Source: Solea solea (taxonomy: Eukaryota; Chordata; Actinopteri; Pleuronectiformes; Soleidae). Taken from it: a stretch of 64,000 nucleotides of DNA. Location of the stretch: positions 7,445,654 to 7,509,653 of the forward strand of contig NC_081149.1 in NCBI RefSeq assembly GCF_958295425.1, read 5' to 3'. The stretch's first letter is position 1; every line of letters starts with the position of its first letter. Both the position numbers and the translations under genes were made by a program. This document shows, in pieces, positions 37,341 to 48,468 of this stretch. The notes beneath the pieces were generated by a model, which was not told the DNA's origin, made no database searches, and saw nothing but the letters and a program-made list of their open reading frames with translations.

Positions 37341-38160
37341 TCCGTACAATGACTCAACTATATTTTAATAAAGTTAAGTTAACTCATTAATCAGCACATC
37401 CTCATCTTCCTTCCTCTTCCTTCATATGCTGAGGGAAAGTCTTTTTGATTCCAGCTCTTTCATGTATTGTTGTTGTAGTACACTATTGTTAGCTGTACAG
37501 TTCAGTGAGATTTTGTATTTTGACTTGTGTCTGTCATTGCTGTGTATTTTCTTGTGCAAAATAAATCAAAATAGTCTTCTGAGTGGCCTCATAATTGAAC
37601 TACTTCAGATACTAATTTGCTAAAAGGTTTAGTACAAGCAAAACATACTCATGACTACTGATTAACTAAAACAATTATGTCATGGCTTCAGTGCACTGGG
37701 TTCATTTTATCTCTCTTCCATTGTATGTCAGTTAAAATCTACAGTAAATGCACTCAGTGACAGGGACCTGACTTTAGTCAACACCAAAGGTCACTTACAT
37801 ATAATCCCTTATTAGGTTGCCAACTCTGTATGTGCGAGCCACATTAATAATAAAAGGGTATCATGCCCAATTTATGACATTCTGCTTGATTACATTCACA
37901 TCTAACTAATAAGACAATAAAACGGATTTCCTGAATTTTATATTTAATTGATATTAAAGACTTTTCATTTTTGATTTGACAACTTCTACGTTGATATTAG
38001 TGACAGGCGGCAAAATAATTTCCATCTATGATTAAGAGGAAACTGGGGGAAAATGTAAAACTGATCTGAAACACACAGCTCAAGCCCGGTGGAAATGAAC
38101 GGGTTAAAAATAGTACACATTCAGTGCACCTGCCACAGGATTTTCAGCCTTTCCATTCAG

Positions 38161-38168
38161 TATACAAA
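38161..38168 (+). promoter_or_regulatory. TATA-like box of igfals
   Basis: TATACAAA lies about 60 bases upstream of a good splice donor (CTAAG|GTAAGG at 38228/38229), in a position consistent with starting a short first exon near 38190. This is inferred from spacing only. Confidence 0.35.
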
Positions 38169-38189
38169 CAATTGCACAAGTCATTCGTC

Positions 38190-38228
38190 TTTCACAGTCT
38201 GACCACCTTAAATCAAGACCTCTCTAAG
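38190..38228 (+). other. igfals: putative non-coding first exon of igfals
   Basis: The donor CTAAG|GTAAGG at 38228/38229 faces the acceptor ctgtccccag|CTGGT at 38341/38342, giving a 113-bp intron. The stretch upstream of the donor has no ATG, so it would be 5' UTR. The 5' end is a guess from the TATA-like box. Confidence 0.5.
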
Positions 38229-38346
38229 GTAAGGGAATACATTTTGACCTCACATTTTTAAATTCTGCATTAACAGCTACAGCGTGTACATGTAGTTTGT
38301 GGTGACTTTACAGAGTTTATATTTGACTATTCTGTCCCCAGCTGGT

Positions 38347-40080
38347 ATGAAAACCATTGTGCTGTTGGTGCTGTGGGTCCTGGGGACGTCACTGGTGTTG
38401 CCAGACCCTGACACAGCCGGAGACAAGGCGACTGAAGAACCTGTTCCGTGTTCTAAGGGATGCACCTGTCTGCACGATGACTACAGCCTGGAGCTCAACA
38501 TGTACTGCAGTGCTCGCAACTTCACTCAAGCACCGTCGGACATGCCAACGTCCTCTCACTCTCTCTGGCTGGATGGCAACTTGTTCACCTCACTCCCCGC
38601 AATGTCCTTCAGGGACCTTAACAACCTGAACTTTCTGAATCTGCAGAATGGCCAACTCGTGACACTTGACCCTCAAGCTTTCAAAGGACTGCGGTCGCTA
38701 GCACACATTCATCTCGAACGAAATTCCCTCCGTGCGTTACCAGGTGCAGTGTTCCAGAACACACCCAACCTTGCTTCACTTAGTCTGCACAACAACCAGC
38801 TTACCCGTATTGAGGAGAGGCTGTTTGCCGGACTCTCACACATGTGGATGCTCAACCTTGGGTGGAACTCAATAGCAGTCTTGCCGGAGACGGCATTCCA
38901 CGACCTGCAAAGTCTACGAGAGCTCATCCTCGCAGGGAACAGACTCGCTTACTTGCAGCCGCAGCTTTTCCAAAATCTTGTTGAGCTTAAAGAGTTGGAT
39001 CTAACGGGGAATTACCTCAAAGTCATCAAAGCGAATGTGTTTGGTAAACTCACAAAACTGCAAAAGCTGTACCTGGCCCAGAATCAGATTGTAACAGTGA
39101 CAACCCGAGCTTTCACTGGCATGAAGGCACTCAGATGGCTGGATCTCACTAACAACAGACTGACTTCTCTGCACGACGACACGTTCTCTGGCCTGCTTAG
39201 TCTCCATGTACTGCGTCTCTCCAACAACTCTATCAATGGAATTAGGCCCAGGACCTTCCGTGATCTGCAGTACTTAGAGGAACTACGGCTCAGTTACAAC
39301 AGGATCCGAGTCCTGGGGGAGAGGATCTTTGAAGGACTTGGTCATCTGGAGGTCTTAGAGCTGGAGCACAACCAAGTGCAGGAGGCACAGGCAGGCAGTT
39401 TCACGGGTCTCTCTCATGTGGCTGTCATCAACCTGTCTGGAAGCTGCTTCCTCAGTCTGCCAGACCAAATCTTCAAAGGTCTGCCAAAGCTTCACAGCCT
39501 CCATCTGGACCGAGGCTGCCTCACAAGGATCACACCTCAAGCTTTTACTGGACTTTCAGGTCTGAGGAGGCTTTTCTTGCAGCACAACAACATTTCTGTG
39601 GTGGAACGTCAGAGCTTCGTACATCTGGTGGGTTTACTGGGACTCGACCTGAGCTTCAACAAGCTGGAGGTTCTCACAACCCACACGTTCTCTGGCCTCA
39701 GGAACTTGGAGTACCTGCTTTTATCCAACAACGACTGTCGACAGTTTCTGCAGAATGGCACAAAACAGATACTTCCGAGGCTGCGCTATCTGGACCTGAG
39801 AGCCAATGCCTTGTCAAGCATGGTCCCCGATTTCCCTGAGCACATGGAAAAACTTTTGCTGACTGGAAACAGCTGGAAATGTGACTGTAGCACGCTGGCA
39901 CTCAGAAACTACAGCTTGAGAAATCCGTCAGTGATACCTCGGCGTGTGGAGACCCACGCAGAGGGTGAAGAGCCCGACACAACCATCACCATATACAACA
40001 ATATCACATGCAACAGCCCACCACATCTAGCCGGTCAAGACCTACGAGATATTGACAACGAAAACTACGAAAGCTGCTAA
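38347..40080 (+). CDS. igfals: IGF-binding protein acid-labile subunit (leucine-rich repeat glycoprotein)
   Basis: One open frame of 577 codons, stop at 40078-40080. The start at 38347 is five bases after a splice acceptor and opens with a signal peptide (MKTIVLLVLWVLGTSLVL). An in-frame ATG at 38299 lies in the putative intron, so I did not use it. In order: an N-terminal cysteine cap (C35, C39, C41, C54), about 19-20 leucine-rich repeats of about 24 residues with LxxLxLxxN cores, and a C-terminal cap (NSWKCDCSTLALRNYS to DLRDIDNENYESC). Several sequons are visible (NFT, NNS, NLS, NIS, NGT, NYS, NIT). In vertebrates IGFALS is secreted by liver and forms ternary complexes with IGF and IGFBP3/5 in blood. 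The C-terminal DLRD motif and cysteine fit ALS better than the relative CPN2. Human ALS is slightly longer (605 residues). Confidence 0.9.
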   Translation: MKTIVLLVLWVLGTSLVLPDPDTAGDKATEEPVPCSKGCTCLHDDYSLELNMYCSARNFTQAPSDMPTSSHSLWLDGNLFTSLPAMSFRDLNNLNFLNLQNGQLVTLDPQAFKGLRSLAHIHLERNSLRALPGAVFQNTPNLASLSLHNNQLTRIEERLFAGLSHMWMLNLGWNSIAVLPETAFHDLQSLRELILAGNRLAYLQPQLFQNLVELKELDLTGNYLKVIKANVFGKLTKLQKLYLAQNQIVTVTTRAFTGMKALRWLDLTNNRLTSLHDDTFSGLLSLHVLRLSNNSINGIRPRTFRDLQYLEELRLSYNRIRVLGERIFEGLGHLEVLELEHNQVQEAQAGSFTGLSHVAVINLSGSCFLSLPDQIFKGLPKLHSLHLDRGCLTRITPQAFTGLSGLRRLFLQHNNISVVERQSFVHLVGLLGLDLSFNKLEVLTTHTFSGLRNLEYLLLSNNDCRQFLQNGTKQILPRLRYLDLRANALSSMVPDFPEHMEKLLLTGNSWKCDCSTLALRNYSLRNPSVIPRRVETHAEGEEPDTTITIYNNITCNSPPHLAGQDLRDIDNENYESC

Positions 40081-40940
40081 ACTGATACATCGTCATGTCA
40101 TGTAAATCACACAATATCCAAATTACTCAGTTTCTGATTTCAAGACTGAAATTGTATCGATTTGATTTAGTTTTTCAATTCCTTTAATCTGACCATGCCT
40201 GTAAAACTGTTTCAAAGCTGAGGTTTGCAAAGTATAGTTCTAAAATTAAAAGTATAAACAACCCATATTACACCAGCTTTAAGGATGTACACAAAGCACA
40301 TTTTTCATTGTCGGTGAACTTGATGTCAGTTGGTAAACTGTCCCCATTTCGTAGAAAAACAGGAGGAACTAATCCACAAAATACGCTTTTATGTAGATTT
40401 AAGAATAATATGGACTGCAAAGAAGTATGTTTTACCACTGTGGTGGTGTTGCTCGATGTGACCGGACTGCAGGAGCTATAAAAAATATTGTGGTGATGCA
40501 TTTTTAAGTATCTTTAAAGGTATTTTTAAACAATGTTTAAGATTGTAAACTACTTGAATCTCCATTCAGTGCCATTGAACTCAGAGAATATCAATGTTAC
40601 ATAACAGTGTGATGAAATTTCCGTTGCCGGGGTCATGGCCTACAAAAATGGACTTCAGAGGACTCTGAAAAACACTGGCATAGTCGTGTAATTTGAAATG
40701 GAAACATACATGTGACTTTTAAGAAAACCCCACAAATCTCATTCAAAACTGAGAGCAACAAAGTGAAATTGTCATGCGACTAAATTTTAAGTTGAAGTTA
40801 TTTATGTGGCGGGGATCGATGGTTAGTGACAGGAAAGATACATGCACAGTTCAAGCACTAAATGGTGTGTGTGTATTAGTAAAGCTCCATGTTTTTTCCC
40901 TTTAAAAGATGTTCTGCTGAGAAAATTGCCTTAAAAGTGC

Positions 40941-40946
40941 AATAAA
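40941..40946 (+). promoter_or_regulatory. candidate igfals polyadenylation signal
   Basis: AATAAA 861 bases past the stop codon, in AT-rich 3' flank. Position is the only evidence. Confidence 0.4.
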
Positions 40947-43900
40947 TGTGTTAAAAATACTCAGTCTCCACTTTGATAGAGAATATATGAGTTTCTCTAT
41001 TGCTGATGGCAACACTACTTTATATTTCTTCTCCTGACAAAGTATAATCAATCATCATATAATACAAAAGTGTTAACTTAGAAAAAACATTTATTCTCTC
41101 TGATCTGCATATAGTTATTTTTTTCAATACGTTAATAAACAAAACAAAACACAAATACAGTATATTTTGTCTGCAATGCCATGCACTTACACATCCTAAT
41201 AACATAATAATTAGTACATAAAAAACAAAAAATAGGTCAAATAAATGTCAAGTTTTACAGAATATACCTTTGTAAATTTATAATCGTCATAATAATCACC
41301 TGATTATGTAAATAAAAATTATTTAAAAAAATAAATAAACATATTTATAAGTGTTTCTCACACACAGGTTTGCACAGCTATACTTTTTGGGACATTGCAA
41401 AGCAGTAGTCTCAGGGTCTCACACTAAGTCAAACTTTTTGAGAAAAAGACTATAATAACATGTATGATGATATTTCACATCATTTTAAAATATGTGTTTG
41501 TTTTGATATGGAAGTACAAAAAGTGTACAATATAGAGAGATTTTAATTTATTAATTAATCTATTAATTAAAAAAACATACATAAATAACTCACTACAACT
41601 TGATTTAATGACAGGCCACGTGAAATTGATAGGAAAAAGGGTTATTCCTCATTAAATTCAAAGTTTATGCAGAATTAAAAATTTTAATTGACCAAAATCC
41701 GGTTTTGCCGGATGTGCCAGTGAGGATTTATTTGGATGTGAAACAACAAAAAAAAACCATTGAAATTATAATAACAATAAAATAAACTTTTGTATTAAAT
41801 AATAAACACACACATGAATCATATAAAAAAATATGTACCTGGAAAACAGTAGAAAACATTTCCTCTCAACGAATTCTTTCAGGCTCTTTCGACGGTTGTA
41901 GCAACAGTACCTGGAAAAGGTGAGTGACGTTAGCAGACCAGCTAACTAGCCGGCTAGCAGTCCGTGTTATAGTGAACGACACATCCAGTTTAAGCTACAT
42001 TTATCAGAAAAACACGTTTACACAAATTATGTACGTGTCTTTATACACTATGTGTAGCTATAATGATATTAACCGACCGCTGACATCTCAAAGCTACGAC
42101 GTTTTTGAGTTTCTTTTTAGATGCACTTGTAAACGTTGCATTCACGTTCTCCGCGAAAACTCCAACGTCGTCCGACTATGGTACGTTCACGTACTTTTAA
42201 GTTTTTCGAACGTGAGGAAAAAACGTTAACGTTAAGTGAAAATACGTCAGATATTTTAATGCAGTTTTAGTTATTACAGTTGAGTAAACATTTGTTAAGG
42301 CAATACATTTGCTCAGGTATTTTTTCTTACATTGTTTTTGGTGTCTTTGTAGAGTTATATCTCAGCCACTTGGGGTGGCATTAATGTTAATTTTATCCTG
42401 TCGGGAGGTAATTTATTTAGTGAGTGGTTATATTTCTGACAGCACCTGAAGGCAACATTTTTAACACGCAATAAGTATGAGATAGTAAGTCATACTATTT
42501 CACAATTTCGACTCACTATTTAGTAAGTGTACTTTTTGTGCGCGGTTTTCAAAGAGGCAAAACAACACATTCTTCCAAAACAACTCCACAAATGTTTCAT
42601 AATGTTATTTATGGATACAATCACAGTTGCCAAAATCTCAACAATTGGGCAATGCCAGATACAAGTGAGGAACAGTTTCTGGGCAATCATTACAAAAGGA
42701 TGTTTCCTTAACTTTGTTTGTAATGAGATATCTGTTTGGAAGAAGCCAAACCTTTTTTCCATGAAGTACAATTTTGTTGTTTTTGATAGAATGATTGGAC
42801 AAATAAACTTTCCCAACAGGTGCGTCAGCTGAAGATAAACAGGTTGTTCAACATCAACACACAAGCTGGTGCTTCTTCTTCAGTTGCCAGTGATGGCCTC
42901 AGATGAAGACACAAAATACTGATTTATGTGGCTTTTAAATTATGTCATTGAGGTGAAAATGAACGAAACAGATTCTTCCCACTTGTGGAGGAAGTTAACA
43001 CACTTGTATGTTACATTACATTGAACTTGTTGGTGTTTTGGGTGCAGTTTTTGTCTTCTTTCACCCTCTCATAACTCACAACATGCTCTCCAGTGTGTTT
43101 TCTTCTTTTTCTTCTTCATCACTCTGGTATGTCGGTCCTGATTCTAAATCTGGCCACGGACTTTTGTCTTTAGTGTGAATCATCCAATCATTCACAGGTG
43201 CTGTTGTCCCTGTTAACCACGGCATTAATAATAATGACGACTAAATAATGGTGCGTTCCATTTGCCCACCAGCAGCTCCACGCTACTTCAGGAAGAATTC
43301 CAGAGGGATGTGAACAGGTTTGTTGTCGCTTTCAAAGTAGTAAAAGAAGTTGTTCCGCTGCCTGATTTTTTGTTAGCATTTGTGTTCATTTTGGAAGGTA
43401 CTACTCGAGAAAATGGAATAAACTACCAATAAGTCTGTTTTTATAAGTATATAATCGATTTAAAATGTAAATAGTTTGGTAGAATAGAATGCATATTTTT
43501 GCCTTTTCCTTAGCCAGAGTGTACATTCTGCATTTAAAAGTAGAAGCTTAATGTGATAAAAATGTAAAAACTACATCCTTTCTGGTATGTGATGGCCACC
43601 GTAGTTCCCAGATGCATGTGAAAAAGGAAATTGTTATACACTGGACCTTTAATTTAATCATGTGACTGTTGTGACCAAATGCAAAGCAAGGGAGTTTTAT
43701 TTTAAAGTTTTCTAGACAATGGCAGAATCAAAATGCAGTACAGAAACATTTAACAACACAGAGGGAGAATTGTATTCAATAAATCAATACAATCCATAAC
43801 AAACTGTTAAAGAAGTGCATTTAAGAAGAAGTGTTAAAAGAGGTGAAAGGAATATTAAAAGATTAAAATCTTAAAAAAAAGGTAAAAAATAAATTAATAA

Positions 43901-46900
43901 ATAATAATCTAAACATAGGACTGTGTTAAAAATAAAGTTAGATAAAAGCACTTTCAACAGTACGATGGATTTGGAAAAGAAATGTTCTTATAGAGAATAA
44001 ATTTAGCCACTCACAAATTAACTGCAACATTACACTTGAATATTAATAGGCGGTTAAAATAATATAAAAATCCCATGGGGTCCGTGAAAATGAAGTTATA
44101 ATTCAATATGTTTAGCGACACTGTCTTGAATTCCCCCTCCTCTGAGGGGAATAATAAAGTACTGATCTAACGGATGTTGATGTCCCATATTTCCACAAGT
44201 GAACGCCAAACTACACCCCAGAGAGTCAGAGGTAGAAAAGTGAGAAACACAAAACAGGAACGAGAAGCAGCAATTAAGATGAGTAAGAATACAAAAATAA
44301 CACTAAATAGTGTAGCATGATAATGATTTTAATCTTCTTGTGTTATCTCGCCAAACGCTGCACCCACGCTGAGAGTCAACGCATCGAACACTGGGTTCAA
44401 TCATTTATAAAAACAAAACGGGTTCCTTTAAAAATTGTAATCATTTATTGAGACTTTGGCAGACGAAACACGACTCCAGTTCCAGACGACCTTTGTAAAC
44501 AGTGCGGCAAACAAACGCCCGTGTGTGTTTGTTTGTTGGTACCAGGTTTCGCCGAAAAACAGTTGGATAACCTCGCATGCCCTCGCGGACGGGCCGTCTG
44601 CGTGGGCACGGAACGCTGGAGGTCACGCTGAGATCAGGCTGCCACCTGGTGGCGGTGAGGAGGATGACGGGAAACACATCGCAAAGATCGTGTCGAGTGC
44701 AGACGAGAAGGTGAGAACTCTGACGTCTTCGGTTTCTTTGCAGCATTGATTCTCATTCATCATTTATTGTGTCTTTAAAAGATGGCTCGTCTTGACAACT
44801 TCAATCAGATCCTATATTTATATTATATATTATAAATACTTACCCATACGATGAGTTCATAGTAGGTTTTAGTCAGTTTAAAGATTAATACTGTCTGAAA
44901 TGGTCCCAACATTAAAGCGGTTATTTGGGAAACAGATAAATATGTTTATGTTTAGGTACATTTATTGAATTAGTTACAAACCAAAAAGAATTTATGACAA
45001 ACACACATTCATCCATCCACAATATTCTCAACTTTTGACGACCCCAATGCTCGTCTGCTGGCCGCCATGGTGAGGCAGGGTCATCGCTATGGTGATGAGC
45101 CACACCTGGACCACCTTTGTTGCAGCCTAAGAGCCGTAAGGGCTGTAACAACAAGTATTCCATTTTTGTTAACATTAAACCTATAATAACTGCTTTAAAA
45201 TAGCACTGTTCCAGATCTCCTAAATGTTAATAATGAGAATGATTCATTCTTATTTAGTTTCAGTCTTTATCCTAAAAAGAACCAGTGAGAGTACCGTTAA
45301 AGCCCTGGATCAATAAGCAGTATTGGAAAAAAAAAAATAGTATCGACTTGACTTGTATGAAGTTATGGTTCTAAACAAAAGTATGCAACATCCATTTCCT
45401 GGTCAACTCGCTCTCATTGGTTCTCACGGGGTCAGCTCACGCCCCCAATCAACGTTCAGTCGAAATATCAAACATGTTAATCCCTCACACTACAGGATAA
45501 TTTGGCATGATAATCTGTTCAAATCGTCCTAAAATCATACGACACCCACAATTGTCAGAAGGGCCTGATCGGAACCGAACTCTGGCCAATGATCCAGTTG
45601 TGTGGGGCAGGTATTTTAGGTTTTTGTGCCGCCTCTGCCACAACATCCACTCAGTGTAATCTGCTCAGACTATGAGAGAAATGACATTTAAATTAACGTA
45701 CCATCGAAATAATCTTCAGAGACATCATTTGAAGGATGAAATCCTACAGTGTGTTGCTTTAATACCACACATTTCTTTACATATATATGTCATCATCACC
45801 TTTAAAAGGCACAAGCACCATGTTTTAGAATCCACGTCTTTATTCGATCAAGTTGCATTCGAGACAATGAGTTTCCACACGTTTCGTTTTCGGATGAAAA
45901 AAATCACTTTTTTCTTTTTAATTCTCAAGATGATAAAAATAATTCTGTGAACTCTGTAAACCATTGCATACCTGTAGTGTAACAATTGAACAAGTGTTAA
46001 CAAACTAGTAAGTCACTACAGAAATTATGCATTACACACAATCCTCGATGTAGAAAAGAAACAAAACAAAGAAAGAAAACCTAGAATTCTAAGACTTGCA
46101 CCAATTTTTTTGTGTTCACAACACAAAAAAAAATAAAAATCAATATACCAACAGAACAGAATCATTTCTACGATTATTTGTGGAGAATTTCCTACATATC
46201 CATACACCTTTGTCACAAAATAAGGGACTTATTTCTTACTCTATCTATAAATAATGTCTAAACTCACTGACATTTATAAATCCGTGAAATGCACTTTCCT
46301 CAGATTTAACACACATTCTATTAAATTGCTGCATTACCCTGAGAAAAACACATTTCTCTCCTTAGATTTCCCTCCATACGGCGACAAATAGAAACTTGAA
46401 AACTTGCATTTTTTTGAGTTCTAATAATAATTTTTTTTAATAATTTTTTTATTGAATAGCAGTTCACAAACTAGATGCTACATCGTAAATGAATTAAACT
46501 CCATAAGCTCCATAATATCCAGTGACCCATTCATTTTCAATATCTAATTTAGATTTAGAAAGAATACATTCAATATATTTCAGGGCTTAAAAGTCTAAAA
46601 TAACTTTTTTTCTTTTATTTTGAACAGTTTCCACACGTCATACTCCATATACATGTAATAAGATTGCATAAATCTTCAGGCTCCATTTTCATAAGATTAC
46701 AAAAAACAAACAAACAAAAAAGAAAATGAAAGACGACACACGACAACTAACAATAATGCAAAATAGATTAAGCTATTCCAATGCAGAGCATATTGATATT
46801 ACATCTATTACAGTTTCATTTACAAGATTCTTCCTATTTGGTGCTTTTCCTCACAAACAATCAATCGATCGAGTTTTTCTTTCCTTTTTATTTGGTGCCA

Positions 46901-47608
46901 AAAATCTAAATCTTGATTAAAAACCTTTGTGTTCAGTGGTATTGCTGCATTATTATTTATTTATTTTACCCAAACAGGATGGCAAATACAGACCGAGAGA
47001 CAATTATTTTTTTGGTAAAAAAAAAAAAATTGTGGTCCACGGAAAAACTCTGTAAGGCACTGGAATTTTGATTCGAATTAAAAATCGTCTGATTATTTGA
47101 ATCGTCTGAGCAATAAAACGCTTACCCGACAAATATTCTCTCAAAAAAAATCAGGGATATTGAATGGATAAATGCGTAAAAAATCCGGTTTATTTCTTCT
47201 TTATGGGAGAAAAATATTTGTTACACAGTTGGAGAATTATGTATTTGAAATAACACGGATTAAAAAGGTCTAAAAATGACTGTCGGACCGATAAATGCAT
47301 CGGCAGATACTTGTGTTTGCGATATCAGTATCTGTGGTGGCCATCGCAACTCAAAACACCAATCAACGTTGTGATGTCCTTCTCAAACCAGGCACAGGCG
47401 ATAACTTCAGAGTGGAATTGGTCGTAAAACGTAAGCTGTGCTTCCCACGACTGGAAATTAAGTCTCTTTCTTTGCTTTTCTTTTTTTAAAAATTGGTAAA
47501 ACCACAAGAGATAAAAGGGGCCGTCAAAACAAATTTACAATCATTTTATTTGTCTGTATCTGCCATTGATGCTTGTCACAATCATCACCATCATCCTTCT
47601 CATTGTAC

Positions 47609-48468
47609 GAGGGCTGCAACGATTATTAATCGATTACTAAATGAACTGTTGATAATCGAGTCATCAGTTTGAGTTTTCTGATTTTTCAGCTTCTTTAATG
47701 TGAATATTTTATGGTTTCTTTTGCTCGATAAAACAAAGAAATCATGAAAACTGAATTTACAGGTTTGGAGAAAAACAACAATCAACAGTTTTTGGACAGT
47801 TACTGTAACTAATTATTTCTGATCTAATCAAATCTGTTGATTGTTTTCTCGATTAATCAAATACATAAATGTCAGAAAATGTTGAAAAATGTTCTTTTGT
47901 GTTTCTCAAATCTGGAAATGATGATGTTCTCAAATGTCTTGTTTTTGTCCACAAACCCCAAATTATTCAGTTTTAATGATTTCTTTGTCAAACGGAGCAA
48001 GAAATTAGGAAAATATTCACAGTCAGGAGGCTGAAAAATCAGAGAAACTACTTTTTTTTTTTTTTAAACCCACTTAATTAAATAATTAAAACAAGCTTTC
48101 TGATTTTTCAGCTTCTTAAATGTGAATATTTTCTGGTTTCTTTTTGCTCCATAAAACAAAGAAATGATGAAAACTGAATCATTTCCAGGTTTGGGAAAAA
48201 ACAACAATCAATACTTTGCAACACTATGGACCAAACAAGTAATAGTTAATGCAACTAAATAAATGTCAGAAAACGTCTCTCTGTGTTTCTCAAATCTGGA
48301 AATGATGATGTTCCCAAATGTCTTGATTTGTCCACAAACCAAAATCAGAAAATATTCACATTCAAGATGCAGAAAAATCAGAGAAACAACTTTTGAAAAA
48401 ACACCTAATTAATCACTTATCACAACAGTGGACGATGGATGAAGTCATTGATGAATTGCAGCCCTAAT
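47609..48468. mobile_element. cluster of three or four hAT MITE copies in mixed orientation
   Basis: Begins AGGGCTGCAACGATTATT and ends GAATTGCAGCCCTAAT. Between them the family interior (gcttcttaaatgtgaatatt and its reverse complement) occurs at about 47690, 47990, 48110 and 48355. Several insertions appear nested or joined. Confidence 0.75.

Larger units (their letters stand above)
20720..38160. other. intergenic region between shisa9 and igfals
   Basis: AT-rich DNA with the repeats listed separately. The open frames here are short and lack recognisable domains or neighbouring splice structure. The longest, 132 codons at 29692-30090 on the plus strand, has no start, family or context that supports it. 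Confidence 0.65.

Noticed and set aside
38299..38346. Upstream in-frame ATG for igfals
   Set aside because: It lies in the putative intron, upstream of a strong acceptor; the later ATG starts directly on a signal peptide.
44441..44749. Overlapping open frames on both strands in a GC-rich patch
   Set aside because: Neither strand gives a recognisable protein; the patch is GC-richer, so stops are rarer.
47609..48468. CRISPR-like spaced repeats
   Set aside because: Repeats are long, diverged MITE copies in both orientations, in vertebrate DNA.
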